DNA of 16,576 nt. Source: an uncultured Dyadobacter sp. Its GTDB lineage: Bacteria > Bacteroidota > Bacteroidia > Cytophagales > Spirosomataceae. Below the pieces are notes generated by a model. It was not told where the DNA came from. It ran no database searches and saw only the letters and a list, made by a program, of their open reading frames with translations. Below, piece after piece: positions 7,595 through 15,313 of the stretch. Positions within the stretch are counted from its first letter, which is position 1. Each line of letters opens with the position of its first letter. The translations under genes were made by a program, and so were the position numbers. The DNA lies in NCBI GenBank assembly GCA_937880795.1, contig CALGRQ010000407.1, forward strand, positions 1-16,576, written 5' to 3'.

Positions 7595-7610
7595 AGCGAA
7601 AGGATCGCCA
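7595..7610 (-). promoter_or_regulatory. Sigma-54-like -24/-12 element upstream of the TPR gene
   Basis: Read on the minus strand, TGGCGATCCTTTCGCT has the required GG-N10-GC spacing. It agrees with the TGGCAC-N5-TTGCW consensus at TGGC, the first T of TTGC, GC and the final T, and differs at three positions (A, C and one T). The implied start near 7584 would leave a leader of about 50 bp before the ATG at 7534. Confidence 0.35.
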
Positions 7611-7772
7611 TGAAAAGATACACCTACCTGAAAACAAATAAAATGCCCCACTCCCACACTTTTCTTAAAAAACGAATAGAGGCAAGAAACCATTACATAG
7701 AGCGTGTATTTCTTTGGTTTTGGCCAATAGTTTACCTAATAAAGTTGAACGAAATACGACCAAATCAAACAA

Positions 7773-7812
7773 TTAAATTTATTCGGTTAAAAATTCAAAT
7801 GAATAAATTTAA
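7773..7812. repeat. Hairpin with perfect 12-bp AT-rich arms
   Basis: TTAAATTTATTC (7773-7784) and GAATAAATTTAA (7801-7812) are exact reverse complements around a 16-bp loop. There is no T-run and no clear gene for it to terminate. The role is unknown. Confidence 0.4.
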
Positions 7813-8179
7813 AATTTAGAAATAGTTACAAATCAAACCAGCAAGGCCATACTGTTTTGAAAGGCTTTCCCCAGCGACTCAGAGATTCTGTGAACAATGC
7901 ACCCTCCATTTTATCGGCCCACCTATATCCTCTCATGAATAGAAAAGCTGTTCACCACTGACCTCGGATCGAATAGTCTATATCTACATGACCTCGTGTA
8001 ACTATCCTAGGAATTGCATGATGTATACAACAAACAACTCATAATCAAAATGTTAATTCACATTTCAAAGAATAACTCCTCTTAAACAGCGCGCCATTCT
8101 CAGCTACAAACTCCCCACCATGACTAAAATACCAACAGAGTATCAACCGGTTACATAATAACGACATTTCCAAATATTA

Positions 8180-8222
8180 AATTATAGAAATATTTCTACT
8201 GCATTGTAGTAAAAATATAATT
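8180..8222. repeat. Overlapping palindromes upstream of the T9SS cargo gene
   Basis: A perfect 14-bp palindrome TAGAAATATTTCTA (8185-8198) overlaps a second possible hairpin, ATATTTCTAC (8190-8199) with GTAG-taa-AAATAT (8206-8218). Outer AATTAT/ATAATT (8180-8185, 8217-8222) could also pair. The two structures cannot form at once. In DNA this AT-rich, it may be chance. Confidence 0.3.
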
Positions 8223-8378
8223 AAGTAATAATAGTTAGAAGATTATAATTTATTTAATTACAACTATTTCTAATTCATTATTCAAAAAAATTATTTATGA
8301 ACTACGAATCCCCGTAAAATATTGATTAAACACATTACCTAATTCTACAACAAAACTCACATATCTTACTTTTTAGCA

Positions 8379-10685
8379 ATGAAAAAAAACTTTGCAAAAT
8401 CCATTTTCACATTACTCATCATCATGCTGTCTTTGTATGACGCTCAAGCTTTGGATATCTCTGGGAATGTATGGCAGGATCAAAATAGTAATGCAGTCTT
8501 TAACCCGGGAGAAGGAACTAATGCAGGAGGACCTCTGTACGTTAACTTGGTAAATACCAATGGTGTGGTAGTCAATTCAGCGCTGGTGAACAACAATGGT
8601 ACCTATACCATTACCGGTGTTGCAAACAATCGTACCAATTTTAAATTGGTATTGACCAACACGCCTACCAACCCTATTGGGAATCGTGTACCCCGTACAT
8701 TTTACAGTGTTTCCGAAACCATTGGCACCGGTAACTCTGCTGCTCAAACAGGAAGTTTATTAGGTGAAATCAATATTACCGTTACCACCGCCAACGCCAC
8801 AGGGCAAAACTTTCGACTAGGTGAGCAAACCCCCTTTGGTTGCCAGGATGGAATGGCCTACCAGGTTGCGTTGAATGGAGCGGAGACAGTATCTTCATTA
8901 TACAGTTACAATATCGCTACCGGAGCCAGATCACGTATCGCTGCAACACAGTTCGTCCTTAATTCTTTAATTTATAGCTCTGCAAGCGACAATATACTTT
9001 GGGCAACAATTTCCAGCACAGGCAATGACATTGCCAGAATAGGTGCCGGTGGAGTAGCTATACCATTTACCATTAACAATTTACCCACTACCGGTTTTGT
9101 AGTAGGCTCAGAACTCCCCAACGGCTACATGATGGTCCTGTCATCAGGAACCAATTATTATGTAATCGATGTCGATCCGTCAAGGTCAACCTATTTGGAA
9201 CTGGTGGATCCTAAAAATGGATATGTGAAGCAAAATGGTCCACAGTTCGGATCAACGGTAACTGGTACATTTAACGTAAGTGACATGGCATATATGTCAG
9301 CTACGCAGCTTTGTTACGGAATTACCCCAGCGGCCATGATTTCTACACTAAATCCGGCTACTGGTGTTGCTACCACTAATTCCACTCCAGTTTCCGGACT
9401 CCCAGCAGCTCCCTATGGAGGTATTTTTAGCGATCAGGCAGGAAAACTTTATACGTTTAATAACAATACGGGTGCTTTCTATAAAATAGATCCTATTGCA
9501 AACAGCGCCACATTGATATCAACCAGTATTCCTTCTGGTAACAATGACGCCACAAGCTGCCCATTTGCCGTAGTTGAATGTGATACCGACATTGAGTCAA
9601 CTCCTGCAACGCCGGTGGTATGCTCGGGCACGACAACTACCTTCACCGTTGCTCCTAGCGGAAACGGACCTTTTACGTATAGATGGCAACTTAGCACCAA
9701 TGGCGGTAACACCTGGACCGACATGCAAACGACTCCTTTCACAGGACCTAACGGAACTTACTCGGGAGCCGAAACCAACACGTTAACGGTAACGCCTTCA
9801 ACTGCAGTATGGAATGGATACCAGTATAGGGCCCAAGTAACCAGTAATCTGTGTACAATTCCTTCGAGTGCATCACTCTTAACCGTATATGCCATACCTG
9901 GCACACCGATTCTTTCGGCTAACAGTGCAAAACCAGTATGTCCAGCAGATACCTATAATTTAAATACACTGGTATCTAGTACAACACCTACGGGAAGCAC
10001 ATTAAATTTTTATACGTCCAGTACCCCTTCCCCAGCCACGAAGGTAGCAGATCCAACGATAGCCCCAACAGGGACATATTACGCGATATATGAAAACCAA
10101 GGTTGCAGCGGAGCAGTTAGCCAGCCGATTACCATTGAACCTTGTTCACTACCTGTAACCCTGACCAGTTTTAGTGTAACAAAGGAAAACGCAGATATAA
10201 GTGGAACGGCTACCCTTAAATGGACCACCACTATGGAAACCAATAGCGATCACTTTGCGGTAGAGCGCAGTATGGATGGAAAAATCTGGAAAGTAATTGG
10301 CATTCAACCATCTCACGTCACAAGCAGTCAATTACAGAGCTATACCTTCTCTGACTCAAACCCAGAATCTGGTTTAAACTATTATCGGTTAAAAATGGTG
10401 GATAGAGACAATACATTTGCTTACAGTCGTATTCAATCGGCCGAGTTTGGAAGCGTATCTCTAAATGTATATCCAAATCCGGTAAGCGAGCGATTATTTA
10501 TTAAAAATTTCTCAAAAGTGAAATCAGTAATTATTAGAAATAGCGCAGGTGCCGTGGTTTATCAAAACAAAGCGATTACGGCCGATGGTGTGGATGTTAG
10601 CATATTAAACAACGGCTTGTACATTGTAAATATGATCCATACGGACGGATCGAGCAGTGCACAAAACGTAATTATTAATAAGTAG
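8379..10685 (+). CDS. Secreted multidomain protein with type IX secretion sorting domain
   Basis: 768 residues. The signal peptide covers residues 1-24 (MKKNFAKS, hydrophobic core, AQA before L25). An SdrD B-like/Cna-B-like beta domain follows (about 25-147, ISGNVWQDQNSNAVFNPGEG opening). Next is a repetitive region resembling DUF6923 (about 150-400, opening FGCQDGMAYQV), probably a beta-propeller, then two Ig-like modules (about 404-505 and 506-588) containing cysteines. A fibronectin-like segment (about 590-690, LPVTLTSFSV..LKWTT..YYRLKMVD) is typical ahead of type IX signals. The C-terminal sorting domain is about 694-768 (LNVYPNP, ending NVIINK). It is most likely moved across the outer membrane by the T9SS and attached to the surface or released. 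No catalytic motif is visible, so adhesion or a structural role is more likely than enzymatic. Confidence 0.9.
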   Translation: MKKNFAKSIFTLLIIMLSLYDAQALDISGNVWQDQNSNAVFNPGEGTNAGGPLYVNLVNTNGVVVNSALVNNNGTYTITGVANNRTNFKLVLTNTPTNPIGNRVPRTFYSVSETIGTGNSAAQTGSLLGEINITVTTANATGQNFRLGEQTPFGCQDGMAYQVALNGAETVSSLYSYNIATGARSRIAATQFVLNSLIYSSASDNILWATISSTGNDIARIGAGGVAIPFTINNLPTTGFVVGSELPNGYMMVLSSGTNYYVIDVDPSRSTYLELVDPKNGYVKQNGPQFGSTVTGTFNVSDMAYMSATQLCYGITPAAMISTLNPATGVATTNSTPVSGLPAAPYGGIFSDQAGKLYTFNNNTGAFYKIDPIANSATLISTSIPSGNNDATSCPFAVVECDTDIESTPATPVVCSGTTTTFTVAPSGNGPFTYRWQLSTNGGNTWTDMQTTPFTGPNGTYSGAETNTLTVTPSTAVWNGYQYRAQVTSNLCTIPSSASLLTVYAIPGTPILSANSAKPVCPADTYNLNTLVSSTTPTGSTLNFYTSSTPSPATKVADPTIAPTGTYYAIYENQGCSGAVSQPITIEPCSLPVTLTSFSVTKENADISGTATLKWTTTMETNSDHFAVERSMDGKIWKVIGIQPSHVTSSQLQSYTFSDSNPESGLNYYRLKMVDRDNTFAYSRIQSAEFGSVSLNVYPNPVSERLFIKNFSKVKSVIIRNSAGAVVYQNKAITADGVDVSILNNGLYIVNMIHTDGSSSAQNVIINK

Positions 10686-10690
10686 ATTTC

Positions 10691-10720
10691 ATCAAAACAG
10701 AATGATCGTTCTGTTTTGAT
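10691..10720 (+). terminator. Intrinsic terminator after the T9SS cargo gene
   Basis: ATCAAAACAGAA (10691-10702) pairs perfectly with TTCTGTTTTGAT (10709-10720). A T-G wobble can close the stem further over a GATC loop. It starts five bases after the stop codon. The T-rich part lies inside the right arm and there is no strong T-run after it. Confidence 0.65.
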
Positions 10721-10742
10721 TCGATAAATACAGAATGGCTTA

Positions 10743-10800
10743 TTTAGAGGTATACAGTCTGCAAAACCATGAAAACTTTTGCATATTGTATGCCTCTAAA
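10743..10800. repeat. 58-bp near-perfect palindrome flanked by CTTA direct repeats
   Basis: The 24-bp arms at 10743-10766 and 10777-10800 match at 21 of 24 positions as an inverted repeat around a 10-bp loop. As RNA, two of the three mismatches become G-U wobbles, leaving one unpaired position. The outer ends are TTTAGAGG and CCTCTAAA. The 4-bp sequence CTTA directly precedes the left arm (10739-10742) and directly follows the right arm (10801-10804). This is the layout of a small palindromic mobile element with a target-site duplication, but it could also be a leader structure for the DUF1801 gene 42 bp downstream. I see no second copy in the window. Confidence 0.55.
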
Positions 10801-10842
10801 CTTAAACATCGGTTTACATAGCACCCTTAATGTTCAGTAAAA

Positions 10843-11235
10843 ATGAAACAGGATGTTGAAAGCTACAATGCTGATCAAAATACTACAGACCAAAAAATCT
10901 GTAACCTATTAGCCGAAACCATTAGCGAAGTTCTGCATGAGGCGGAATGTATAAAATGGCATGAACACCCCGTGTGGTTTTTAGAAGGGAATCCGATTGT
11001 CGGATATAGTAAGCAAAAAGCCGGAATCCGTCTTATGTTTTGGAGCGGTGCCGACTTTGAAGAAACGGCGCTTTCTGCAAAAGGCCAAAAATTTAAGGAC
11101 GCTTCTATTTTTTACAATGATGTATCCGAAGTTCAGCTCTCCGATTTACAATCCTGGCTAAAAAAATCTAGAGAAATTCAATGGGATTATAAAAATATTA
11201 TCAAGAGAAAAGGCCAATTGGAACGATTAAAGTAA
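10843..11235 (+). CDS. DUF1801 family protein
   Basis: A 130-residue cytoplasmic protein from the ATG at 10843, with no signal peptide or membrane segment. The stretch from about residue 43 to 70 (HPVWFLEGNPIVGYSKQK then GIRLMFWSG) carries the typical DUF1801 fold pattern, where a small alpha/beta protein holds aromatic and glycine residues around a ligand pocket. The C-terminal helix (about 98-130) is lysine-rich. No biochemical function is established for the family that I can apply here. The gene stands alone: a terminator and a palindrome precede it and a bidirectional terminator follows. Confidence 0.8.
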   Translation: MKQDVESYNADQNTTDQKICNLLAETISEVLHEAECIKWHEHPVWFLEGNPIVGYSKQKAGIRLMFWSGADFEETALSAKGQKFKDASIFYNDVSEVQLSDLQSWLKKSREIQWDYKNIIKRKGQLERLK

Positions 11236-11262
11236 CATCAACCAGCTAAATTCAGAAAAAAC

Positions 11263-11297
11263 AAAGCGTGACACAAAATTGATTTGAGCCACGCTTT
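11263..11297. terminator. Bidirectional terminator between convergent genes
   Basis: AAAGCGTG (11263-11270) pairs with CACGCTTT (11290-11297) over a 19-bp loop. On the minus strand the stem is followed by a T-rich tail (TTTGTTTTTTC), a good end for the DUF1080 transcript. On the plus strand the tail is weaker but could end the DUF1801 transcript. Confidence 0.6.
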
Positions 11298-11319
11298 TGC
11301 CTTTCAAAGGATTCACCTA

Positions 11320-12045
11320 TTAAAGCTTTTTAAACTTTATATTTCGGTACCAAACGGTACTTCCCCAATCTTGTAATCCCAATAAACCCGTGTAATCGCC
11401 CTTCCCAATAGGTGCCTTTGCCAATCCGCTCGCAGCTACCCTACTCTTCCAGTCGGCTCCAGACAAGTCGTGCTCCTGAACGATAAAACCGTTTAAGGTT
11501 ACTGTAAGTTTGTTTTTCTTCACTACAAAATGAACATGATTCCATTCTCCAACCGGGTTAATTTCTCTCAATCGGGCATTGGCAATACCAAAAAAATCAC
11601 CGGCTCTATGGGTATTTTCCTTAGCGCCTTCATAAATCGTATTATCGATCACCTGCAACTCCAGTCCTGTATCGTGCATATTTTTATACTTCGGATCTTC
11701 CTTCACAAAGAAAAATATGCCACTATTGGCGTACTTGCTTACTTTCCAATCAATTTTAAATTCAAAATCACCGGTTATCGGATTGTTTGCAACGATATCA
11801 CCCCCATTTTTAGCCTTGTTACCAGCCCTTTCCGGCACATCCAATTTAATGGCCCCATCTTCAATTTTCCATGCCGCCCCCGTTTGCTTACCTCCATAGG
11901 CATGCCAGCCGGCAAGATCTCTTCCTGAAAAAAGCAACTTCCAACCTTCTTGTTTTTCCTTAGGCGACAACACATTCGGCGTCTGAGCATTTCCCCAGGT
12001 ATAGGATATCAGCCAGACGAATAAGAACTTGGCTATTTTCAGCAT
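11320..12045 (-). CDS. Secreted DUF1080 protein (3-keto-disaccharide hydrolase family)
   Basis: 241 residues with a signal peptide (about 1-20, MLKIAKFLFVWLISYTWGNA before Q) and no lipobox, so it is probably periplasmic. The DUF1080 domain fills about residues 34-240. Its conserved parts are GWKLLFSGRDLAGWH near the start, GDFEFKIDWKVSKYANSGIFF in the middle, TGLELQVIDN, GEWNHVHFVV, and the closing TGLLGLQDWGSTVWYRNIKFK. The fold is a laminin-G/concanavalin-like beta sandwich. Some members hydrolyse 3-keto-disaccharides made by a sugar 3-dehydrogenase, but many have no tested activity, and no 3-dehydrogenase gene is visible here. It lies 72 bp downstream of the maltose phosphorylase gene on the same strand, which suggests a shared transcript or a shared sugar role. 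Confidence 0.88.
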   Translation of the reverse strand: MLKIAKFLFVWLISYTWGNAQTPNVLSPKEKQEGWKLLFSGRDLAGWHAYGGKQTGAAWKIEDGAIKLDVPERAGNKAKNGGDIVANNPITGDFEFKIDWKVSKYANSGIFFFVKEDPKYKNMHDTGLELQVIDNTIYEGAKENTHRAGDFFGIANARLREINPVGEWNHVHFVVKKNKLTVTLNGFIVQEHDLSGADWKSRVAASGLAKAPIGKGDYTGLLGLQDWGSTVWYRNIKFKKL

Positions 12046-12117
12046 ATAAACATGAATTGGGTGTTAAATGATGGCTCTCGCAATTTTTGAAAATAAAACT
12101 TGACAACGGATTCAAAG

Positions 12118-14439
12118 CTATAATGCCTTTTCTACGGACGAATTACCCGCTACAAACACCCTTTCACCAAACAGGTACATGGTCAAATCTGTGTCAGAAA
12201 TGTTGTGAATGATAACACCATCCTTCTCCACCTGCACGAGTAACAATGCCCCTTTAAATCCAATACGGAAGGAATACGCGTTCCACTGCACCGGCGTATA
12301 GGGATTCAGATGTAAAAACCCATCCTTCACGCGCTGCCCCGCAAAACCTTTCACAATACTCATCCACGTACCAGCCATGGAAGTGATATGAAGACCATCT
12401 TCGGTATCATTATTGTAATCGTCCAAATCCAGCCTGGCAGTCCGTAAATACATTTCATAGGCTTTATCTTTCAACCCTAACTTAGCGGCTAAAATGGAGT
12501 GAACGCAGGGAGATAGCGACGATTCATGTACAGTCATAGGCTCATAGAAATCAAAATTTCTTCTAATATCATCCAAAGAAAAATCCTCCTCAAAGAAATA
12601 TAACCCCTGAAGAACATCTGCCTGCTTTATGAAACATGAACGTAGGATTCTATCCCATGACCAATTTTGGTTAATCGGGCGCTGGTCAGCGATATCATGT
12701 ACGGTAAGTAATTCTTTGTCCAGGAAGCCTTGCTGCTGTAAATAAACGCGCCGCGCATTGTCGTACGGGAAATACATATTTTCAACAATATGCTTCCAAT
12801 CGGCCATCTCACCGTTTAGGTCAAAATGAGTAGCAATAATTATTTCGTTCAACCGGCTGGAATTATTTACCCAAAGTTTTCCAATTACATCGAGGGTGTA
12901 ACTCAATGTCCAACGGGCTATATAATTGGTATACCAGTTGTTATTTACATTATTTTCATACTCATTCGGCCCAGTCACTCCCAGCATCACATATTTACCC
13001 TTTTCTGCCGACCAGTTTACCCGTTGCTTCCAGAACCTTGAAATCGCGATAAGCACCTCCAAACCATATTGAGACAGATATTCCTCATCGCCTGTATATC
13101 GGGTATAGTCATAAATGGCATACGCAATTGCCCCATTCCGGTGAATTTCTTCAAAAGTAATTTCCCATTCGTTATGACACTCTTCACCATTCATGGTTAC
13201 CATTGGATACAGCGCAGCACCATCCGTAAAGCCTAATTTCTCACCATTTTCTATGGCCTTTTGAAGTTGTCTGTGTCGATATATCAGCAAGTTGCGAGCT
13301 ACCTGCTGATCTGCTGTGGCCAGATAAAACGGAATACAATAAGCCTCCGTATCCCAATAAGTACTCCCCCCATATTTTTCACCGGTAAAGCCTTTGGGTC
13401 CAATGTTCAAGCGCTCGTCCTTCCCTGTATAGGTTTGCCCAAGTTGAAAAATATTGAAACGAATACCTTGTTGTGCGGCAATATCGCCTTCTATTGTAAT
13501 ATCATTTTTCTCCCACTTATTGGCCCAAGCCTGTATTTGCTCAGCCAAGAGTTGATCAAACCCTTTTTCATAAACCCGACCCAGATATTTTTTTAGCTCA
13601 GCCAAAAGAGAGTCAGCTGAATAATTTGTGGAAGAAAGGTTTACACCATATTTATATACAACCAACTCTTTCCCCTCAGGAACCATCAGATTTACCGTCC
13701 CCCCAACATATTTTTCCTGACGGATGGGCAGAGACTGATAGTCTGTTTTAAGATCGTTGATCCGTATATCAAATGCCATTCCGGTTGCCACCTGAAAACG
13801 TTCCACTCCATAAGGATTTTGCTTGGTTTCCATGATGAGATACCCTTCCGAAAAACTGGTTTCCTTGTATACCTCATCCCAAAACGTTTCATCATAATTG
13901 GAATCCCGATTCCGCACGTTCCCATCCAAATATGGCGTAACTGTGATATAGTCCGAAAAATTAAGCGGGGTAACACTGTACCTAATTGCCCCGGCTTCAT
14001 CGTCGACCATACTGCAAAAACGGAGCGAATGAATTTTTACGCGGCGACCACTGGGCAGTGCCACTGTCGCAATGCGTTCCAACGTTCCTTCTTGCATATT
14101 GAGCGTTCGCGTAAAAGCTTCTACCAAGCAAGTGTTCAAATCGAGAACCTCTTCACCTATTTTTATATCGATACCAATCCAGTTACAGGCGTTCAGTACT
14201 TTTGCGAAATAATTGGGATAGCCATTTTTCCACCACCCTACACGTGTTTTGTCCGGAAAATAAACGCCAGCCACATAGTTCCCCTGTAACGACTTCCCCG
14301 TGAATACTTCTTCAAAATTTCCTCTTTGTCCCATTCGCCCATTTCCCAGGCTCATAAGACTTTCCGTAATCTCATTATTTGCTGCGTGGAACCCATCTTC
14401 CACGATTTTCCATTCGTTCGGGGTGATATAATTCTTCAT
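12118..14439 (-). CDS. Maltose phosphorylase, glycoside hydrolase family 65
   Basis: 773 residues from the ATG at 14439; the frame extends ten codons upstream only to a TTG. It should convert maltose and phosphate to beta-glucose-1-phosphate and glucose in the cytoplasm; no signal peptide is present. An N-terminal beta-sandwich (about 1-265) leads through a linker to the (alpha/alpha)6 catalytic barrel. The general acid is E493 in GVTGPNEYENNVNNN. The loop HNEWEITFE (422-430) has the H-x-x-W-E-I-x-x-E pattern of maltose phosphorylases rather than the trehalose or kojibiose forms. KQADV (605-609) lies in the active site. Phosphate-binding parts are HESSLS (638-643) and GLHITSMAGTW (682-692). 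pgmB is 76 bp upstream on the same strand, and a GH13 enzyme is divergent. Specificity for maltose is well supported but inferred. Confidence 0.93.
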   Translation of the reverse strand: MKNYITPNEWKIVEDGFHAANNEITESLMSLGNGRMGQRGNFEEVFTGKSLQGNYVAGVYFPDKTRVGWWKNGYPNYFAKVLNACNWIGIDIKIGEEVLDLNTCLVEAFTRTLNMQEGTLERIATVALPSGRRVKIHSLRFCSMVDDEAGAIRYSVTPLNFSDYITVTPYLDGNVRNRDSNYDETFWDEVYKETSFSEGYLIMETKQNPYGVERFQVATGMAFDIRINDLKTDYQSLPIRQEKYVGGTVNLMVPEGKELVVYKYGVNLSSTNYSADSLLAELKKYLGRVYEKGFDQLLAEQIQAWANKWEKNDITIEGDIAAQQGIRFNIFQLGQTYTGKDERLNIGPKGFTGEKYGGSTYWDTEAYCIPFYLATADQQVARNLLIYRHRQLQKAIENGEKLGFTDGAALYPMVTMNGEECHNEWEITFEEIHRNGAIAYAIYDYTRYTGDEEYLSQYGLEVLIAISRFWKQRVNWSAEKGKYVMLGVTGPNEYENNVNNNWYTNYIARWTLSYTLDVIGKLWVNNSSRLNEIIIATHFDLNGEMADWKHIVENMYFPYDNARRVYLQQQGFLDKELLTVHDIADQRPINQNWSWDRILRSCFIKQADVLQGLYFFEEDFSLDDIRRNFDFYEPMTVHESSLSPCVHSILAAKLGLKDKAYEMYLRTARLDLDDYNNDTEDGLHITSMAGTWMSIVKGFAGQRVKDGFLHLNPYTPVQWNAYSFRIGFKGALLLVQVEKDGVIIHNISDTDLTMYLFGERVFVAGNSSVEKAL

Positions 14440-14496
14440 GTATTTGGCTGTTCGTCGTAAGCTCGTCAATCAACTGGATTTCAATTAATAATACCA

Positions 14497-14514
14497 ACAC
14501 TTATCGGCAAGTGT
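14497..14514 (-). other. Small hairpin just after the pgmB stop codon
   Basis: ACACTT (14497-14502) pairs with AAGTGT (14509-14514) over a 6-bp loop, starting one base after the pgmB stop. No T-run follows, so it is more likely an mRNA-processing or partial-termination structure between pgmB and the phosphorylase gene than a full terminator. The stem is short. Confidence 0.25.
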
Positions 14515-14515
14515 C

Positions 14516-15187
14516 TTATTCTATATTGCGATTCTCAAATGTTTCCTTTAAACGGGTTAAACTAAAATCCGAGAACCCGGGTACAACCAGATCCGCCTCC
14601 ACCAATATTTGAGGATCTCCAATACCTACGGCAAACATTTTAGCAGCCTTTGCAGACTGTATACCGGCAACGGCATCCTCAAAAACCACGCACTGCGATG
14701 CCGATACCCCCAAATCAGCCGCTCCCATCTCAAATACCTGCGGATCGGGTTTACCTTTCGTAATTCGGTTACCATCAACCTGAGTGTCAAAATAGGAAAG
14801 AATATCAATCCGTTCGAGTATAATGCGGGCATTTTTACTGGCAGATCCTAAGCCAATTAAAATAGATGCCCTTTTGAGTTCATCTAAAAATGCTCTCACT
14901 CCGGGCAAGGTATCGGCCGGGGTCATTTGTTTACATAGTTCCAGATATCGTGCATTTTTAACCGCAGCACGTTGAAGTTTCTCTTCCTCACTGATTTGAA
15001 CACCTCCGAGTTTCAAAATAATTTCAAGAGATTCCATCCGGCTTACGCCTTTCAACTGCTCATTATCATGTACACTTAAATCAAAACCAAGGTCGTTGGC
15101 AAGTTGTCGCCAAGCTATATAATGAAATCGCGCAGTATCCACAATCACTCCATCAAGATCAAAAAGGCACGCTTTTAATTCCGGCAT
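14516..15187 (-). CDS. pgmB: Beta-phosphoglucomutase
   Basis: 223 residues, the normal length for this HAD-superfamily enzyme, which turns beta-glucose-1-phosphate into glucose-6-phosphate through a phospho-aspartate and a glucose-1,6-bisphosphate intermediate. Motif I is FDLDGVIVDT (9-18), with nucleophile D10 and acid/base D12. The cap substrate region reads TARFHYIAW (18-26) and LKGVSRMESL (45-54), as in known beta-PGMs. Motif II is GSASK (114-118). Motif III is KGKPDP (144-149). Motif IV is FEDAVAGI (169-176), with E170/D171 for magnesium. It is the first gene of the minus-strand run ahead of the GH65 phosphorylase, whose product is its substrate, and is divergent from the GH13 gene. Confidence 0.95.
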   Translation of the reverse strand: MPELKACLFDLDGVIVDTARFHYIAWRQLANDLGFDLSVHDNEQLKGVSRMESLEIILKLGGVQISEEEKLQRAAVKNARYLELCKQMTPADTLPGVRAFLDELKRASILIGLGSASKNARIILERIDILSYFDTQVDGNRITKGKPDPQVFEMGAADLGVSASQCVVFEDAVAGIQSAKAAKMFAVGIGDPQILVEADLVVPGFSDFSLTRLKETFENRNIE

Positions 15188-15313
15188 ATCATTTCAAATT
15201 TAATATCTTGCAAAATAGTAAAAATTATAAGAACGAAAGAAAGCGGATTCGGCCTTCTTCGAGAAGAGCAAAAACAGCTCAAAACCGATGATCTGCATTC
15301 ATTCTAAAATCAA
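15188..15313. promoter_or_regulatory. Divergent control region of the maltose cluster
   Basis: 126 bp between the pgmB and GH13 start codons, so both promoters should be here. I see no full Bacteroidota promoter match. Two small hairpins lie side by side in the middle: CTTCT/AGAAG (15254-15258, 15262-15266) and GAGC/GCTC (15266-15269, 15277-15280). They may mark a regulator site, but no known operator is recognisable. Confidence 0.35.

Larger units (their letters stand above)
7535..8378. other. Long AT-rich divergent intergenic region
   Basis: 844 bp between the TPR gene and the T9SS cargo gene, which point away from each other. It contains a sigma-54-like site for the TPR gene (7595-7610), a hairpin with perfect 12-bp arms (7773-7812) and a palindrome cluster (8180-8222). 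A short plus-strand frame at 7610-7819 lacks any recognisable feature and is not called. From about 7820 to 8160 I see nothing identifiable. From 8160 to 8340 the DNA is strongly AT-rich. Confidence 0.6.

Noticed and set aside
7610..7819. Plus-strand open frame of 69 codons upstream of the T9SS cargo gene
   Set aside because: It is rich in lysine and isoleucine as expected from AT-rich DNA, has no recognisable motif or promoter, and overlaps a hairpin and the sigma-54-like site.
13819..14289. 156-codon plus-strand frame inside the GH65 gene
   Set aside because: It is antisense to a conserved enzyme region and its composition reflects the reverse strand of that gene.
15195..15202. Minus-strand TAAATTTG as the -7 element of pgmB
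   Set aside because: It matches TAnnTTTG, but it ends only seven bases before the start codon and has no TTG at the proper distance upstream.
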